DNA of 36,057 nucleotides from JBGTIS01 sp041745535 (GTDB lineage: Bacteria > Bacteroidota > Bacteroidia > Cytophagales > Cyclobacteriaceae), in contig JBGTIS010000383.1 of the NCBI GenBank assembly GCA_041745535.1, forward strand, positions 1 to 36,057, given 5' to 3'. Positions 26,412-34,536 of the stretch are shown here, piece by piece. The position numbers and the translations under genes are program-made. The notes beneath the pieces are model-generated. The model was not told where the DNA came from, searched no databases, and saw nothing but the letters and a program-made list of their open reading frames with translations. Numbering within the stretch: the stretch's first letter is position 1; each line of letters starts with the position of its first letter.

Positions 26412-28022
26412 TTAATTTTCGATTAGTTTAGATTCATTTTTAGGAATACCAGCTTGTGCCGCAAGTTTTACTATTCCATCCATAATAGTTGTTTCAATAC
26501 TGGCCGACCAGGTTCCGGGTAAACCGTATACTATTTGTGAGGTTACCCCTTCGTAACCACCTTCCTTTAATATGGTTAATGAAGGAATATAGGCCATTAC
26601 ATCGTTAGAATAGCCTAGTACAAATATGCCTGGTCCAAAAATCTTTTTAAGATTGATCGCATATGCCACTACCAGTTCCCCGCCCAGGCTAAAAACTGGC
26701 TGATCGCCCAATTTCCAAACCTGCAAAGGGTAAGGATAAGTAGTAAGCAGCGATTCTCCCTCTTCAATTTTATCAAGCAACCGGATTGCCCACCGCTGTT
26801 CATATCCTGATTTTTTCTTTACTATTTCGGATAATTCCGATTTGGAAGGAGGATCAGAAATGGCCAGTTCAACTTCTGAATAAGCGGTGGTAAGTTGTGG
26901 CGCAAGTTCCCGCATATCTTCAGCTAATACCTGCTCAACCGCCGCCGCTAACGTTTTTCCGTATTGCTGTGCCAATGATACCTTTCTGCGTGGTAACGGA
27001 TTCTGATCAGCGCCAGCGCCCTGAAAAAACAAAGCAGTGGCGCCCGGATATAATTTTTCCAATTCCAGCTGGGCAAATCCCGGATAATCTCCCGACCACT
27101 CGTATTCGCTCAAAACCGTTGCATGACAGGCATATCCAAAAACAATTGCCCTGAGATCGCCCCGAGCATTCACCACTTTTATTACCGGAACCGCATAATC
27201 ATTCGGCCCTTGTAATTCGGTTTGTTTATTTAATTGTAATTCATCGTTATTTCGTCTGTTTACCTGAAAACGGGCTGCCCCGTTTTCCGAATACATCCTG
27301 ACAGGTTCCAAGCCCGCCAATGCTTCTCCTACCAAATCTACTACCTGGTCTTCCAACTGATCGGCATACTGCTCGACTTTTTTTAACTGATCGGCATTCA
27401 GCGGATAAATATCCGAAAGGGCATCCTGCAATACGGGAGCGGAATGTGTATGTGAACTATTTAATAATACCTGTGCTTTCGACAGTTTGTATTTGTCGTT
27501 TAACCGTTGCCGAATACGATCTGACATTTTTTTGGGAATTCCCAGCAAATCGGTAGTAATAAGCACGGCATGTTTACCATTTGCATCTTCCAGCGCCAGC
27601 GCTTTGGCCCATAAATGGTGAAGCATGCCTTCCGCTTCATGGTCACGTGCGGCATAACCTGCCATCCACATGGGTTGCTCGGGAGTTATATTTACTTTGG
27701 CTACCCCGGCTTTCCATCCTGTCGCATTTGGCATAGATGAACCAAAAGTATCGGTTGAATATTCATTATTATGGTTAGTCTCTGGTGAAATGAATTTAAG
27801 ACTTGAGAAACTTGCCTTTTCTTGAGCCAATCGGTTGATATGACAGGCTTCGTTATAGTTTGTCTTTTTTATAGCAAAATGGTACTCTGCCGACATATCT
27901 TTTCTTTCTTCTACATGGTTTGTACAACCAGAAACCAGTAAAATGCTTAAAGACAGGATCATCATGATAAAAATCAAGGCAAATGACCAAAGCTTACAGC
28001 ACCTCTTTTTTATTGCATTCAT
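26412..28022 (-). CDS. Lipoprotein of the neutral/alkaline ceramidase N-terminal family (copy A)
   Basis: The 536-residue protein has a long signal ending LLVSGC (Cys33), so it is a lipoprotein. After a linker of about 70 residues the family domain begins (AGVAKVNITPEQPMWMAGYA). It keeps NSSHTHSAP (H191, H193), GYACHATVLS (H300) and FQGAGADQNP, the segments that build the zinc site of neutral ceramidases. True ceramidases split the amide of ceramide, but this branch lacks the C-terminal ceramidase domain and is common in sugar-related clusters. Amide or ester hydrolysis of an N-acylated compound is therefore an inference. The next family member ends 10 bp upstream. Confidence 0.82.
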   Translation of the reverse strand: MNAIKKRCCKLWSFALIFIMMILSLSILLVSGCTNHVEERKDMSAEYHFAIKKTNYNEACHINRLAQEKASFSSLKFISPETNHNNEYSTDTFGSSMPNATGWKAGVAKVNITPEQPMWMAGYAARDHEAEGMLHHLWAKALALEDANGKHAVLITTDLLGIPKKMSDRIRQRLNDKYKLSKAQVLLNSSHTHSAPVLQDALSDIYPLNADQLKKVEQYADQLEDQVVDLVGEALAGLEPVRMYSENGAARFQVNRRNNDELQLNKQTELQGPNDYAVPVIKVVNARGDLRAIVFGYACHATVLSEYEWSGDYPGFAQLELEKLYPGATALFFQGAGADQNPLPRRKVSLAQQYGKTLAAAVEQVLAEDMRELAPQLTTAYSEVELAISDPPSKSELSEIVKKKSGYEQRWAIRLLDKIEEGESLLTTYPYPLQVWKLGDQPVFSLGGELVVAYAINLKKIFGPGIFVLGYSNDVMAYIPSLTILKEGGYEGVTSQIVYGLPGTWSASIETTIMDGIVKLAAQAGIPKNESKLIEN

Positions 28023-28032
28023 TTCAATTAAT

Positions 28033-29430
28033 TCAATGTTGCAGCACTTTTTTGATGGCGTTCAATAATATTTGTTCTACTTCGGGCGATACCCGCTCCT
28101 GGGTTTCATAACCACCCTGGCTGTATGAAATTTTTGTACCGATGTAGCCCGGGCCGTACTCTTCATAGGCAGCTGTACAAACATGATCGTCAGGCCGCAT
28201 TGCCTGGGCGGCAAGCTGGTATTCTACAAACAGTTCACCGGGCAAGTTCAGCAGCCACATGTTGGCCAATCGTAATGAAGAAACTTCTGTTGTATTACCC
28301 GCTTGGGTCCATTTCAACCAGGCCAGATGTTTGGCGGCCGCAAACTTTTCTTCCGCATTTGCTTTTTCACTCGCTAAAATGGCTCTCAGATCTACGCCAT
28401 TAACATGTTTTCCCACAGGAAGTGCTACGGTAACACTTTTCCAGGCTAAATCTTCTGTGGTAACCGGTATTTTAGTAGTTTGGTCCCAGGCCTGTTTCAT
28501 GGCTGTTTCCATTCGTTTGGTCAGCACACTCCGCATGGCGGCGGAACCATCATTATATTTCCCCGCTGCCACGTTACCGGCCGCTCCTGTAAAATGAATA
28601 TGGGGTACATTACCCAGTACCTTCTCCCGGGCATTACGGGCAATGCCAACAAACTCACAGGTTACATCTCCTTCTCCATTATAACTTTGTGGGTGCGTGG
28701 CATAGTAGGTCATTACTGCAAACCCCTCATCTTCATTCCAGAAACTTACACTTTTTAACCGTGGGTCAATTACACCCTCGGGAACTGCTATGGCCAATGA
28801 ATCGGTGGATTTGCTGTACCGAATAATCTCAACTTTGCCATCCTCGCCCAAAATACGCCGGTTTGACACGACTTTTTCAACCATAGCTTCACCAAAACCA
28901 ATATGAGGAACAGGTTTTGCCTGCTTAACTGCCAACCGAACAGCATTAGCAGCATTTTGTATGGTTTTGACGAGAAAAGTTGTATCGTATCGAGTTCCGC
29001 CTAAACCATATTCTGCCAGAATACTTTCTGTGGTAAAATCGCGACGCATGCCATCGTGCTGGCGCAAGGCATGCGCCGATACGCGATCTGTAGAGGTATT
29101 AGCCGCTTCGGCCAGCTGTTTCTTCCATCTTTCCTGGCCTTCGTTGGCAATGCCCAGCCAGTCAACCGCGCATATTACAATGGGTTTTTTATCAGACAGA
29201 ATCACAATTCCTCTGGCACTCAGAGAATCCGTGATACTTCGGGCGGGCGCGTAGGCCACCGGGCTTCCGATGGGCGGGGTGGCGTCTACCTTAAAAACAC
29301 CAATCCGGATTTGTTCAGGCTTCTGTTGACAGGAATTTATGCTAAATAAGCATAACACCAATGCACAACCAAAAATCAACCTGCGCACTAGTTTTGACAG
29401 TGTAAATGATCGATAGGCAGGTGCATTCAT
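28033..29430 (-). CDS. Lipoprotein of the neutral/alkaline ceramidase N-terminal family (copy B, altered site)
   Basis: The 465-residue protein has a signal with an INSC lipobox (Cys34). The family start IRIGVFKVDATPPIG is clear, and YYATHPQSYNGEGD (H246) and FTGAAGNVAAGKYND match the zinc-site strands. The HTHS motif of copy A is replaced by HALRQHDG (H120, R123, H125), so one expected histidine is Arg. The two copies are neighbours but share little sequence, which suggests distinct substrates or steps rather than a recent duplication. An envelope location is expected. No ceramide pathway gene is nearby. Confidence 0.8.
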   Translation of the reverse strand: MNAPAYRSFTLSKLVRRLIFGCALVLCLFSINSCQQKPEQIRIGVFKVDATPPIGSPVAYAPARSITDSLSARGIVILSDKKPIVICAVDWLGIANEGQERWKKQLAEAANTSTDRVSAHALRQHDGMRRDFTTESILAEYGLGGTRYDTTFLVKTIQNAANAVRLAVKQAKPVPHIGFGEAMVEKVVSNRRILGEDGKVEIIRYSKSTDSLAIAVPEGVIDPRLKSVSFWNEDEGFAVMTYYATHPQSYNGEGDVTCEFVGIARNAREKVLGNVPHIHFTGAAGNVAAGKYNDGSAAMRSVLTKRMETAMKQAWDQTTKIPVTTEDLAWKSVTVALPVGKHVNGVDLRAILASEKANAEEKFAAAKHLAWLKWTQAGNTTEVSSLRLANMWLLNLPGELFVEYQLAAQAMRPDDHVCTAAYEEYGPGYIGTKISYSQGGYETQERVSPEVEQILLNAIKKVLQH

Positions 29431-29451
29431 TTCTTAAAATTCAAATTGATT

Positions 29452-29808
29452 TTAACTAATCTGAGGTGCCCAATAGGCACAATACCCCGATGCGTATACC
29501 GGCCCATGGAACAGCATACAACCTCCACAAGCTTGCTCCTTTCCTGGCGGAAGATAGAGGTTACAATTGCTACAATGATTATCCGCGAGGGGCGATTCTT
29601 CTACATACCCCAGTGTTTGGCGCTTCTTTAATTCGTTATCGCTCACTCCTGACAAATCATTACAGGAATCCACAGTAGCATATTCAGTTTGCTGTTGATT
29701 ATCTTTTTTAGCCTTACAGCTTTCTGCTACCAAACTCCCGCCTAACAGAAGCACAATAGTGTATAATGATTCATATAAAAATTTCCTGCGTGAATTATCT
29801 CTTGTCAT
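29452..29808 (-). CDS. High-potential iron-sulfur protein (HiPIP)-like, exported
   Basis: From ATG 29808 the protein has 118 residues; starting eight codons earlier would overlap the upstream gene by 14 bp. The N-terminus has an SRRKFL twin-arginine-like stretch, a hydrophobic segment and a possible lipobox (VAESC). The C-terminal domain holds CSNC, ACGGC and GYCAYW. The last two cysteines and their spacing (C, six residues, V, three residues, GYC, two residues, W) match the HiPIP signature. HiPIPs carry a 4Fe-4S cluster and move electrons in the periplasm. Its gene follows the PVC-type dehydrogenase almost without a gap, so it is the likely electron acceptor of that enzyme. Confidence 0.85.
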   Translation of the reverse strand: MTRDNSRRKFLYESLYTIVLLLGGSLVAESCKAKKDNQQQTEYATVDSCNDLSGVSDNELKKRQTLGYVEESPLADNHCSNCNLYLPPGKEQACGGCMLFHGPVYASGYCAYWAPQIS

Positions 29809-29818
29809 TCTTAAGCCA

Positions 29819-31933
29819 TTACTGTTTAGCATACTGCATTTTTAAAAACTGTATTACTGCGCTTGCCCCTTCACTGGATTTAGTTTCCATATCAGCCAAC
29901 TTTTCATTCACCTCATCACCCAGGGTGGTGGATTTTTTCAAACCACTTATCAAACCTGAAATAGCCGTTATTTGCCAGTTTTCCATATCCGAAACAGAAA
30001 AGAAATCCAGATAAGCTTTCATCTCATTGTCCGGATAACCGGAACCCAATACATAAGAGAAATCTTCCAGAAAGCCAGTTTTCCAGTCTGTCGCTTCTTC
30101 GAAAAATGTAGTTTGTCGCTTTAAAGTACGTAACAAACTTATTGAAGTACCAGCTTTAGCACTTAATACCGCAGTTCGGAACCAGGGGCTTTCCCCGTGC
30201 TGATCAATCACCTTAGCGAAGGCTTCTACAACTTCTTGCTGTTCGGAAAATTCTCCGGCACTTAAAATGGCCTGAAGTGCTACCCAGGCTGATGAATCCT
30301 GTGTGCCCTGCAGTAATTGCGGTAAACATGCGGGATATTGTTCCGATAACATCATCCCATATTTGCGCACTCCTGGATGCACATCGGCCATTGCCTGGCT
30401 CACCAGTTCTTTATTCAATGCATTTAATCCTTCCAGCACAAACAGGGCATGCAAACGAGCCCGTGGATCCTGGTGCTCAGCAAACATGGCTTTTACTTTC
30501 GGAATTACAGATACATCCTGCTTTTCCAGTAAAATTTTTTGTGCCTGAAGCCGCCACCAACGGTTCGGATGATCCAGCAGTTCCACATATGCCTCAGGTT
30601 GCTTATGCCTCAGGTCAGGCACCATTTCAGGCTGTGAGGCAGCATGAGCAGGTTTAATTCTATAAATTCTCCCATGCTGGCTTCCATTCATAAAATCCAT
30701 ATCTTCCTTCAGATCGTCCGGAATGGACACCGGAGTTTCGATATGCTGCCGGTACATGTCAATTACATACAGATACCCATCGGGGCCTACCGTAAAATTA
30801 GCTGGGCGAAACCACGGATCAGTAGAGGATAAAAACTCTCGGTCCTGTTCTGCCGCACCGCGCTTAGCTATAAAAACCGGACTGCTGTCGGATGAAACAA
30901 GAATATCGCGGTGCACCAGGTTACCAGCCACATCTCCTGTAAAAACATTTCCATAGTATGCTTCAGGAAAAGCATCACCGGCGTAAATAGTACCGCCGGA
31001 AGCTCCCGTGAAATGATCTTCCACGTATTCAACCCGGTCCAGTCCCTGTTCTTTATATTGCTGCTGTCGGCGATTGGTCCGTTCAGCCCGCCAGTACGGT
31101 GGAGGGGTGTCCTGAAACATTTCCAATTCATGATCTGAAATATTCTCAATCGCGTTGACGGAAGGCATATTTTCGTTCCGAATCATATATCTCCAGGGAA
31201 TAACTGCCTGCCGGATATGCAGGGTATTCTGGGTAAAGAACCGATGTCCCCAATCGTCAATACATTGCCCAAACTGCGCAGGGCCGGTAGCTAATTCAAA
31301 CTGATCGCGGTCCAGCCGGAACCGAAAATCACCGCCCTGCATGTTCAATGGAGCTGCATTGGGTTTTCTTTTAAAACTCACTTCGCCAGCCTGTCCGTTG
31401 TTGGCTGCATAAATCCAGTTATCTACACTAAACCGAAGATTGGTAATTTGGGCTTCCGAATTGTTTTCAAAAAACCCGGTAAAGAGCACTTCTTTTGTAT
31501 CAGCTTTAAAATCTCCATCAGTGTCTTTCAGATAAAGAATATCGGGAGCTGCTGTTACAAGAAGCCCACCTTTCCAGGGTAGCACGCTGGTTGCTTCCGT
31601 AATTTTATCAGCAAATACAGTGGCCTGATCAATACGCCCGTCACCATCGGTATCAGCCAGCATTTTAATGCGTCCCTGCCCTTTTCCGGGTTCCGGTTTG
31701 AACGGATAATCGGGCATTTCTACTACATATATATTTCCCTGTTCGTCAAAAACTATTTCAACCGGATCAACCACATGGGGTTCCGCGGCAAATGTTTCAA
31801 TAGTAAAACCATCCTGCAACTGGAAGCTTTCCAATGCCTTTTCAGGCGATAGCGGATCGGTATACCGCTTTTGGGAACACGATACACCCAAAGCGGTAAC
31901 AATAATGAATACGACAGGTAGCAGGTGATTCAT
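29819..31933 (-). CDS. PVC-type membrane-bound dehydrogenase beta-propeller protein lacking cytochrome c domain
   Basis: The 704-residue protein has a lipoprotein signal (LGVSC, Cys19). The N-terminal propeller shows the hallmarks of the Pirellula/Verrucomicrobium-type dehydrogenases: FTIETFAAEPHVVDPV, YVVEMPDYP, ADTDGDGRID and YVIDMYRQHIE. A HEAT-repeat region (about 440-690) follows. The family normally ends with a c-type cytochrome containing CxxCH, but no CxxCH is present anywhere here and the protein stops after the HEAT region. The stop directly abuts the HiPIP gene. The enzyme probably oxidises a sugar-like compound in the envelope and passes electrons to the HiPIP. The cofactor and substrate are not visible. 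Confidence 0.85.
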   Translation of the reverse strand: MNHLLPVVFIIVTALGVSCSQKRYTDPLSPEKALESFQLQDGFTIETFAAEPHVVDPVEIVFDEQGNIYVVEMPDYPFKPEPGKGQGRIKMLADTDGDGRIDQATVFADKITEATSVLPWKGGLLVTAAPDILYLKDTDGDFKADTKEVLFTGFFENNSEAQITNLRFSVDNWIYAANNGQAGEVSFKRKPNAAPLNMQGGDFRFRLDRDQFELATGPAQFGQCIDDWGHRFFTQNTLHIRQAVIPWRYMIRNENMPSVNAIENISDHELEMFQDTPPPYWRAERTNRRQQQYKEQGLDRVEYVEDHFTGASGGTIYAGDAFPEAYYGNVFTGDVAGNLVHRDILVSSDSSPVFIAKRGAAEQDREFLSSTDPWFRPANFTVGPDGYLYVIDMYRQHIETPVSIPDDLKEDMDFMNGSQHGRIYRIKPAHAASQPEMVPDLRHKQPEAYVELLDHPNRWWRLQAQKILLEKQDVSVIPKVKAMFAEHQDPRARLHALFVLEGLNALNKELVSQAMADVHPGVRKYGMMLSEQYPACLPQLLQGTQDSSAWVALQAILSAGEFSEQQEVVEAFAKVIDQHGESPWFRTAVLSAKAGTSISLLRTLKRQTTFFEEATDWKTGFLEDFSYVLGSGYPDNEMKAYLDFFSVSDMENWQITAISGLISGLKKSTTLGDEVNEKLADMETKSSEGASAVIQFLKMQYAKQ

Positions 31934-31999
31934 AAATATCTGAAACTATTATGTCCAAATAAATACACTCCTCAACGAAAGAGAAAAAACAGTAAATAA

Positions 32000-33322
32000 T
32001 TAAACTTTTGGATCCCAGCCACTTTCGTACGATCGACTCCACAATGCATCGGCTTCGGGGTTATGAAGCACTTTACCAGTTTTCGGATCGCAGGTAAGCA
32101 GGCTTTTGGTTCGGTGCGCGATGTTACCCAAATGGCATAGATGTACACTTTTATTAGCATCTTCGATGTAAGAAGCCGGTAGCGCTCCATTGAGGATGGC
32201 CTCTCTGAAATTCATTAAATGGTCATGATCCAGATCGAACCCCGGCCCAGTGCTATCAACACTATTCATACTTCGGGGAGTTACTTTTTTAAGCTCCTTA
32301 TTTTTGTTATCATAAATCACATAACCATTTCCATCAATTACCAATGTGCCATTCTCTCCATGAAAAGAGACACCGGCGGAAATACCCTCCAGGTTGCGCC
32401 CGTTACAGCTTCTTCCTTCCCAGAAAATAGAGGTTTCATTATCAAAATCATAAGTGGTGAGTTGGGTATCGGGCGTTTGCCAATCGTCGTTGTACGCATA
32501 GCGACCACCCTGAGAAGATACGCGAATGGGATAATCAACCCCAAGTCCCCAACGGCACAGATCAATAAAATGTGTTCCATTATTCAGAATCTCTCCGGTT
32601 CCCCAATGCCAGAACCAGTGCCAATTATAATGGATTACATTATCCATATACGGTTTCCGGGGTGCCGGACCCTGCCATAGGTCATAATCCAGACCTTCAG
32701 GCACAGCAACCTGCTTGCCCTTTCCGATTGATTCGCGGGTGTTGGCATACCAGGCACGCGCATAATAGGGCCGGCCAATGGCTCCGTCATTCAGTACGGC
32801 AATACCTTCCCGCACATTTTTCCACGAACGGCGCTGATTACCCATCTGCACTACTTTTTTGTGTTGTTTAGCCACATTTACCAGGGTTTCTCCTTCTGCC
32901 GGATTATGGCTGCACGGTTTTTCCACATACACATGCTTTCCGGCCTGCAAAGCCATAATGGCAGCCGGCGCATGCCAGTGGTCGGGAGTGGCTATTACGA
33001 TGGCATCAATAGCAGGATCTTCCAGTACCTTCCTGATGTCTTTTTCGCCTTTTGGCTTTTTCTTTTGTCCACCCTCCATCGCTGCGTTAATCCCTTTTTG
33101 CATGGCCTGGTCATCCACATCACAAATACAGGCAATTTCAGCGCCCTGCAATTTGGCAAACCCCTGTGCCAGTGCCGCACCACGGCTGTTGGTACCCATA
33201 ATGGCCACTACTATTTTGTCGTTTGCAGATCCATTGGTTTGGATATAAGGAAATCCTGCTCCCGCAAGCCCTAATCCTAAAGAACCTGCTGAGGCTTGTT
33301 TAATAAAATTTCTTCGTTTCAT
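32000..33322 (-). CDS. Tat-exported Gfo/Idh/MocA family oxidoreductase (second)
   Basis: This 440-residue protein starts with a textbook twin-arginine signal (MKRRNFIKQASAGSLGLGL). The Rossmann loop is AIMGTNSRGAA (40-50). TPDHWH at 112-117 and VEKPCSHN with E134, K135, P136 form the usual sugar-binding and catalytic elements. The C-terminal region contains GTHFIDLCRWGLG, where the His and Asp belong to the catalytic set of this family. Long Tat-type members are frequent in Bacteroidota and Planctomycetota; some are glycosidases that use NAD transiently (GH109-like), but this one cannot be assigned. A location in the periplasm is expected. It is followed after 66 bp by the PVC-type dehydrogenase gene. 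Confidence 0.88.
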   Translation of the reverse strand: MKRRNFIKQASAGSLGLGLAGAGFPYIQTNGSANDKIVVAIMGTNSRGAALAQGFAKLQGAEIACICDVDDQAMQKGINAAMEGGQKKKPKGEKDIRKVLEDPAIDAIVIATPDHWHAPAAIMALQAGKHVYVEKPCSHNPAEGETLVNVAKQHKKVVQMGNQRRSWKNVREGIAVLNDGAIGRPYYARAWYANTRESIGKGKQVAVPEGLDYDLWQGPAPRKPYMDNVIHYNWHWFWHWGTGEILNNGTHFIDLCRWGLGVDYPIRVSSQGGRYAYNDDWQTPDTQLTTYDFDNETSIFWEGRSCNGRNLEGISAGVSFHGENGTLVIDGNGYVIYDNKNKELKKVTPRSMNSVDSTGPGFDLDHDHLMNFREAILNGALPASYIEDANKSVHLCHLGNIAHRTKSLLTCDPKTGKVLHNPEADALWSRSYESGWDPKV

Positions 33323-33373
33323 GATGAATTCAAACTTTATATATGATGATGTGGTAATTGATATTACTAAAAA

Positions 33374-34429
33374 TTATAAATCAATTGTCCGTTTTTCCAG
33401 TGCGCTCTGGTAAGCGGCTTCAATGATAGCAATGGTTTGCAAAGCCTGCTCAGGTTTTACTATAAGTGCTGCACCATTTCTGATTACCTCATAAATATTG
33501 TCATAATAACCCGGATAGGAACCAGGTAAGGTTTCAACGCTTCCCACAAAGTGTAACCTATTGATTTGTGTATTCAGCTTTCCCCAAAATACTTCTGATT
33601 CAATTCCCCAATCTTTAAAAGGAATTTGCCCTGCTTTGAGCATGGCTTCCTGAGGATCGCCACCATATTTCATAAAACTACCTTCCGAACCATACAAGGC
33701 ATAACGGGGGCCAGGTTCCCGTACCAGATAACTGGATTTAAGTGTTGCCTTTAATTTTTCGTAAAAAAGAATGAGCTCAAAATTGTCATCTACATTCCCC
33801 CCGGTTCTTTGAGTTCTAATATCAGCGGCAACAGCCTGAGGTTTTCCAAACAGCACCAGAACCTGATCAATCATATGCGAACCCAGGTTATACAATACGC
33901 CGGTGCCGGGCAAAGCTTCCTCTTTCCAGGCGCCGGGTTGAATGGAATTCCGAAACCGGTCGTAATGCGCTTCAAACGCTACCAACTCACCTAATAACCG
34001 ACTATTAATTATTTTTTGCAAGGTAAGGAAATCACCATGCCAGCGACTATTCTGAAATACGCTCAACATTTTGCCCTGTTGTTCAGATAGCGCAATTAAC
34101 TCAGCAGCCTGTGCTGAAGTTACTGTAAAGGCCTTTTCAACCACCACGTGTTTGTTGGCTTCCAAAGCTGCTTTTGCCATATCGAAATGGGTATGCTCAG
34201 GCGTATTTACCACGATTAATTCAATGTGCTGATCATTTAGCAGTTCATTGAATTGTGTGACCACAGCCACATCAGGATATTTTTCTTTCGCGTAAAAGTG
34301 CTTTCGCTCCAGCACTTTACTTAATAAAAACCCATGATGTGCACAGAGCAAGGGTGCATGAAACACTCTGCCTGACATGCCATAGGCTGCTAACCCAACT
34401 TTAATTCTATTTTTTTCTGAAGTTCCCAT
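33374..34429 (-). CDS. Cytoplasmic Gfo/Idh/MocA family oxidoreductase (YdgJ/IolW-like)
   Basis: I use ATG 34429 (351 aa); the longer frame begins with a TTG that would lie next to the putative operator. The start VGLAAYGMSGRVFHAPLL and the segments NTPEHTHFDMAK and NLGSHMIDQVLVLFG resemble the branch that includes scyllo-inositol dehydrogenases and E. coli YdgJ. The usual EKP is EKA here (E98, K99, A100). No export signal is present, so it should act in the cytoplasm on an imported product, using NAD(P). It is the first gene after the regulator, separated from it by a 107-bp gap with a perfect palindrome, and is probably the first gene of the operon. Confidence 0.85.
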   Translation of the reverse strand: MGTSEKNRIKVGLAAYGMSGRVFHAPLLCAHHGFLLSKVLERKHFYAKEKYPDVAVVTQFNELLNDQHIELIVVNTPEHTHFDMAKAALEANKHVVVEKAFTVTSAQAAELIALSEQQGKMLSVFQNSRWHGDFLTLQKIINSRLLGELVAFEAHYDRFRNSIQPGAWKEEALPGTGVLYNLGSHMIDQVLVLFGKPQAVAADIRTQRTGGNVDDNFELILFYEKLKATLKSSYLVREPGPRYALYGSEGSFMKYGGDPQEAMLKAGQIPFKDWGIESEVFWGKLNTQINRLHFVGSVETLPGSYPGYYDNIYEVIRNGAALIVKPEQALQTIAIIEAAYQSALEKRTIDL

Positions 34430-34474
34430 CAGATGGTTTAAAAAAAATAACAGTTTTAGAAGCTTCAATTTTTA

Positions 34475-34488
34475 CGGGTACGTACCCG
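34475..34488. promoter_or_regulatory. Perfect 14-bp palindrome, candidate LacI-family operator
   Basis: CGGGTACGTACCCG is fully self-complementary and is flanked on each side by one unpaired A and then TTT/AAA. It is GC-rich in a very AT-rich gap between the LacI-type gene and the first oxidoreductase gene, 46 bp upstream of the latter's ATG. A central CG step and 14-bp symmetry are typical of operators for this regulator family. Confidence 0.7.
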
Positions 34489-34536
34489 AAAATAGTAATA
34501 AATATATTAAATAAAAACTTAACCCAGTATTTTTAA

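Noticed and set aside
26412..29430. Calling the two family members true ceramidases
   Set aside because: Neither has the C-terminal ceramidase domain, one lacks a normal HTHS motif and the neighbours are sugar-type genes.
29452..31933. The missing haem domain explained by a frameshift at the end of the PVC-type gene
   Set aside because: The HiPIP gene begins within about 10 bp of the stop and no CxxCH is encoded in the HiPIP frame, so no hidden cytochrome domain was found.
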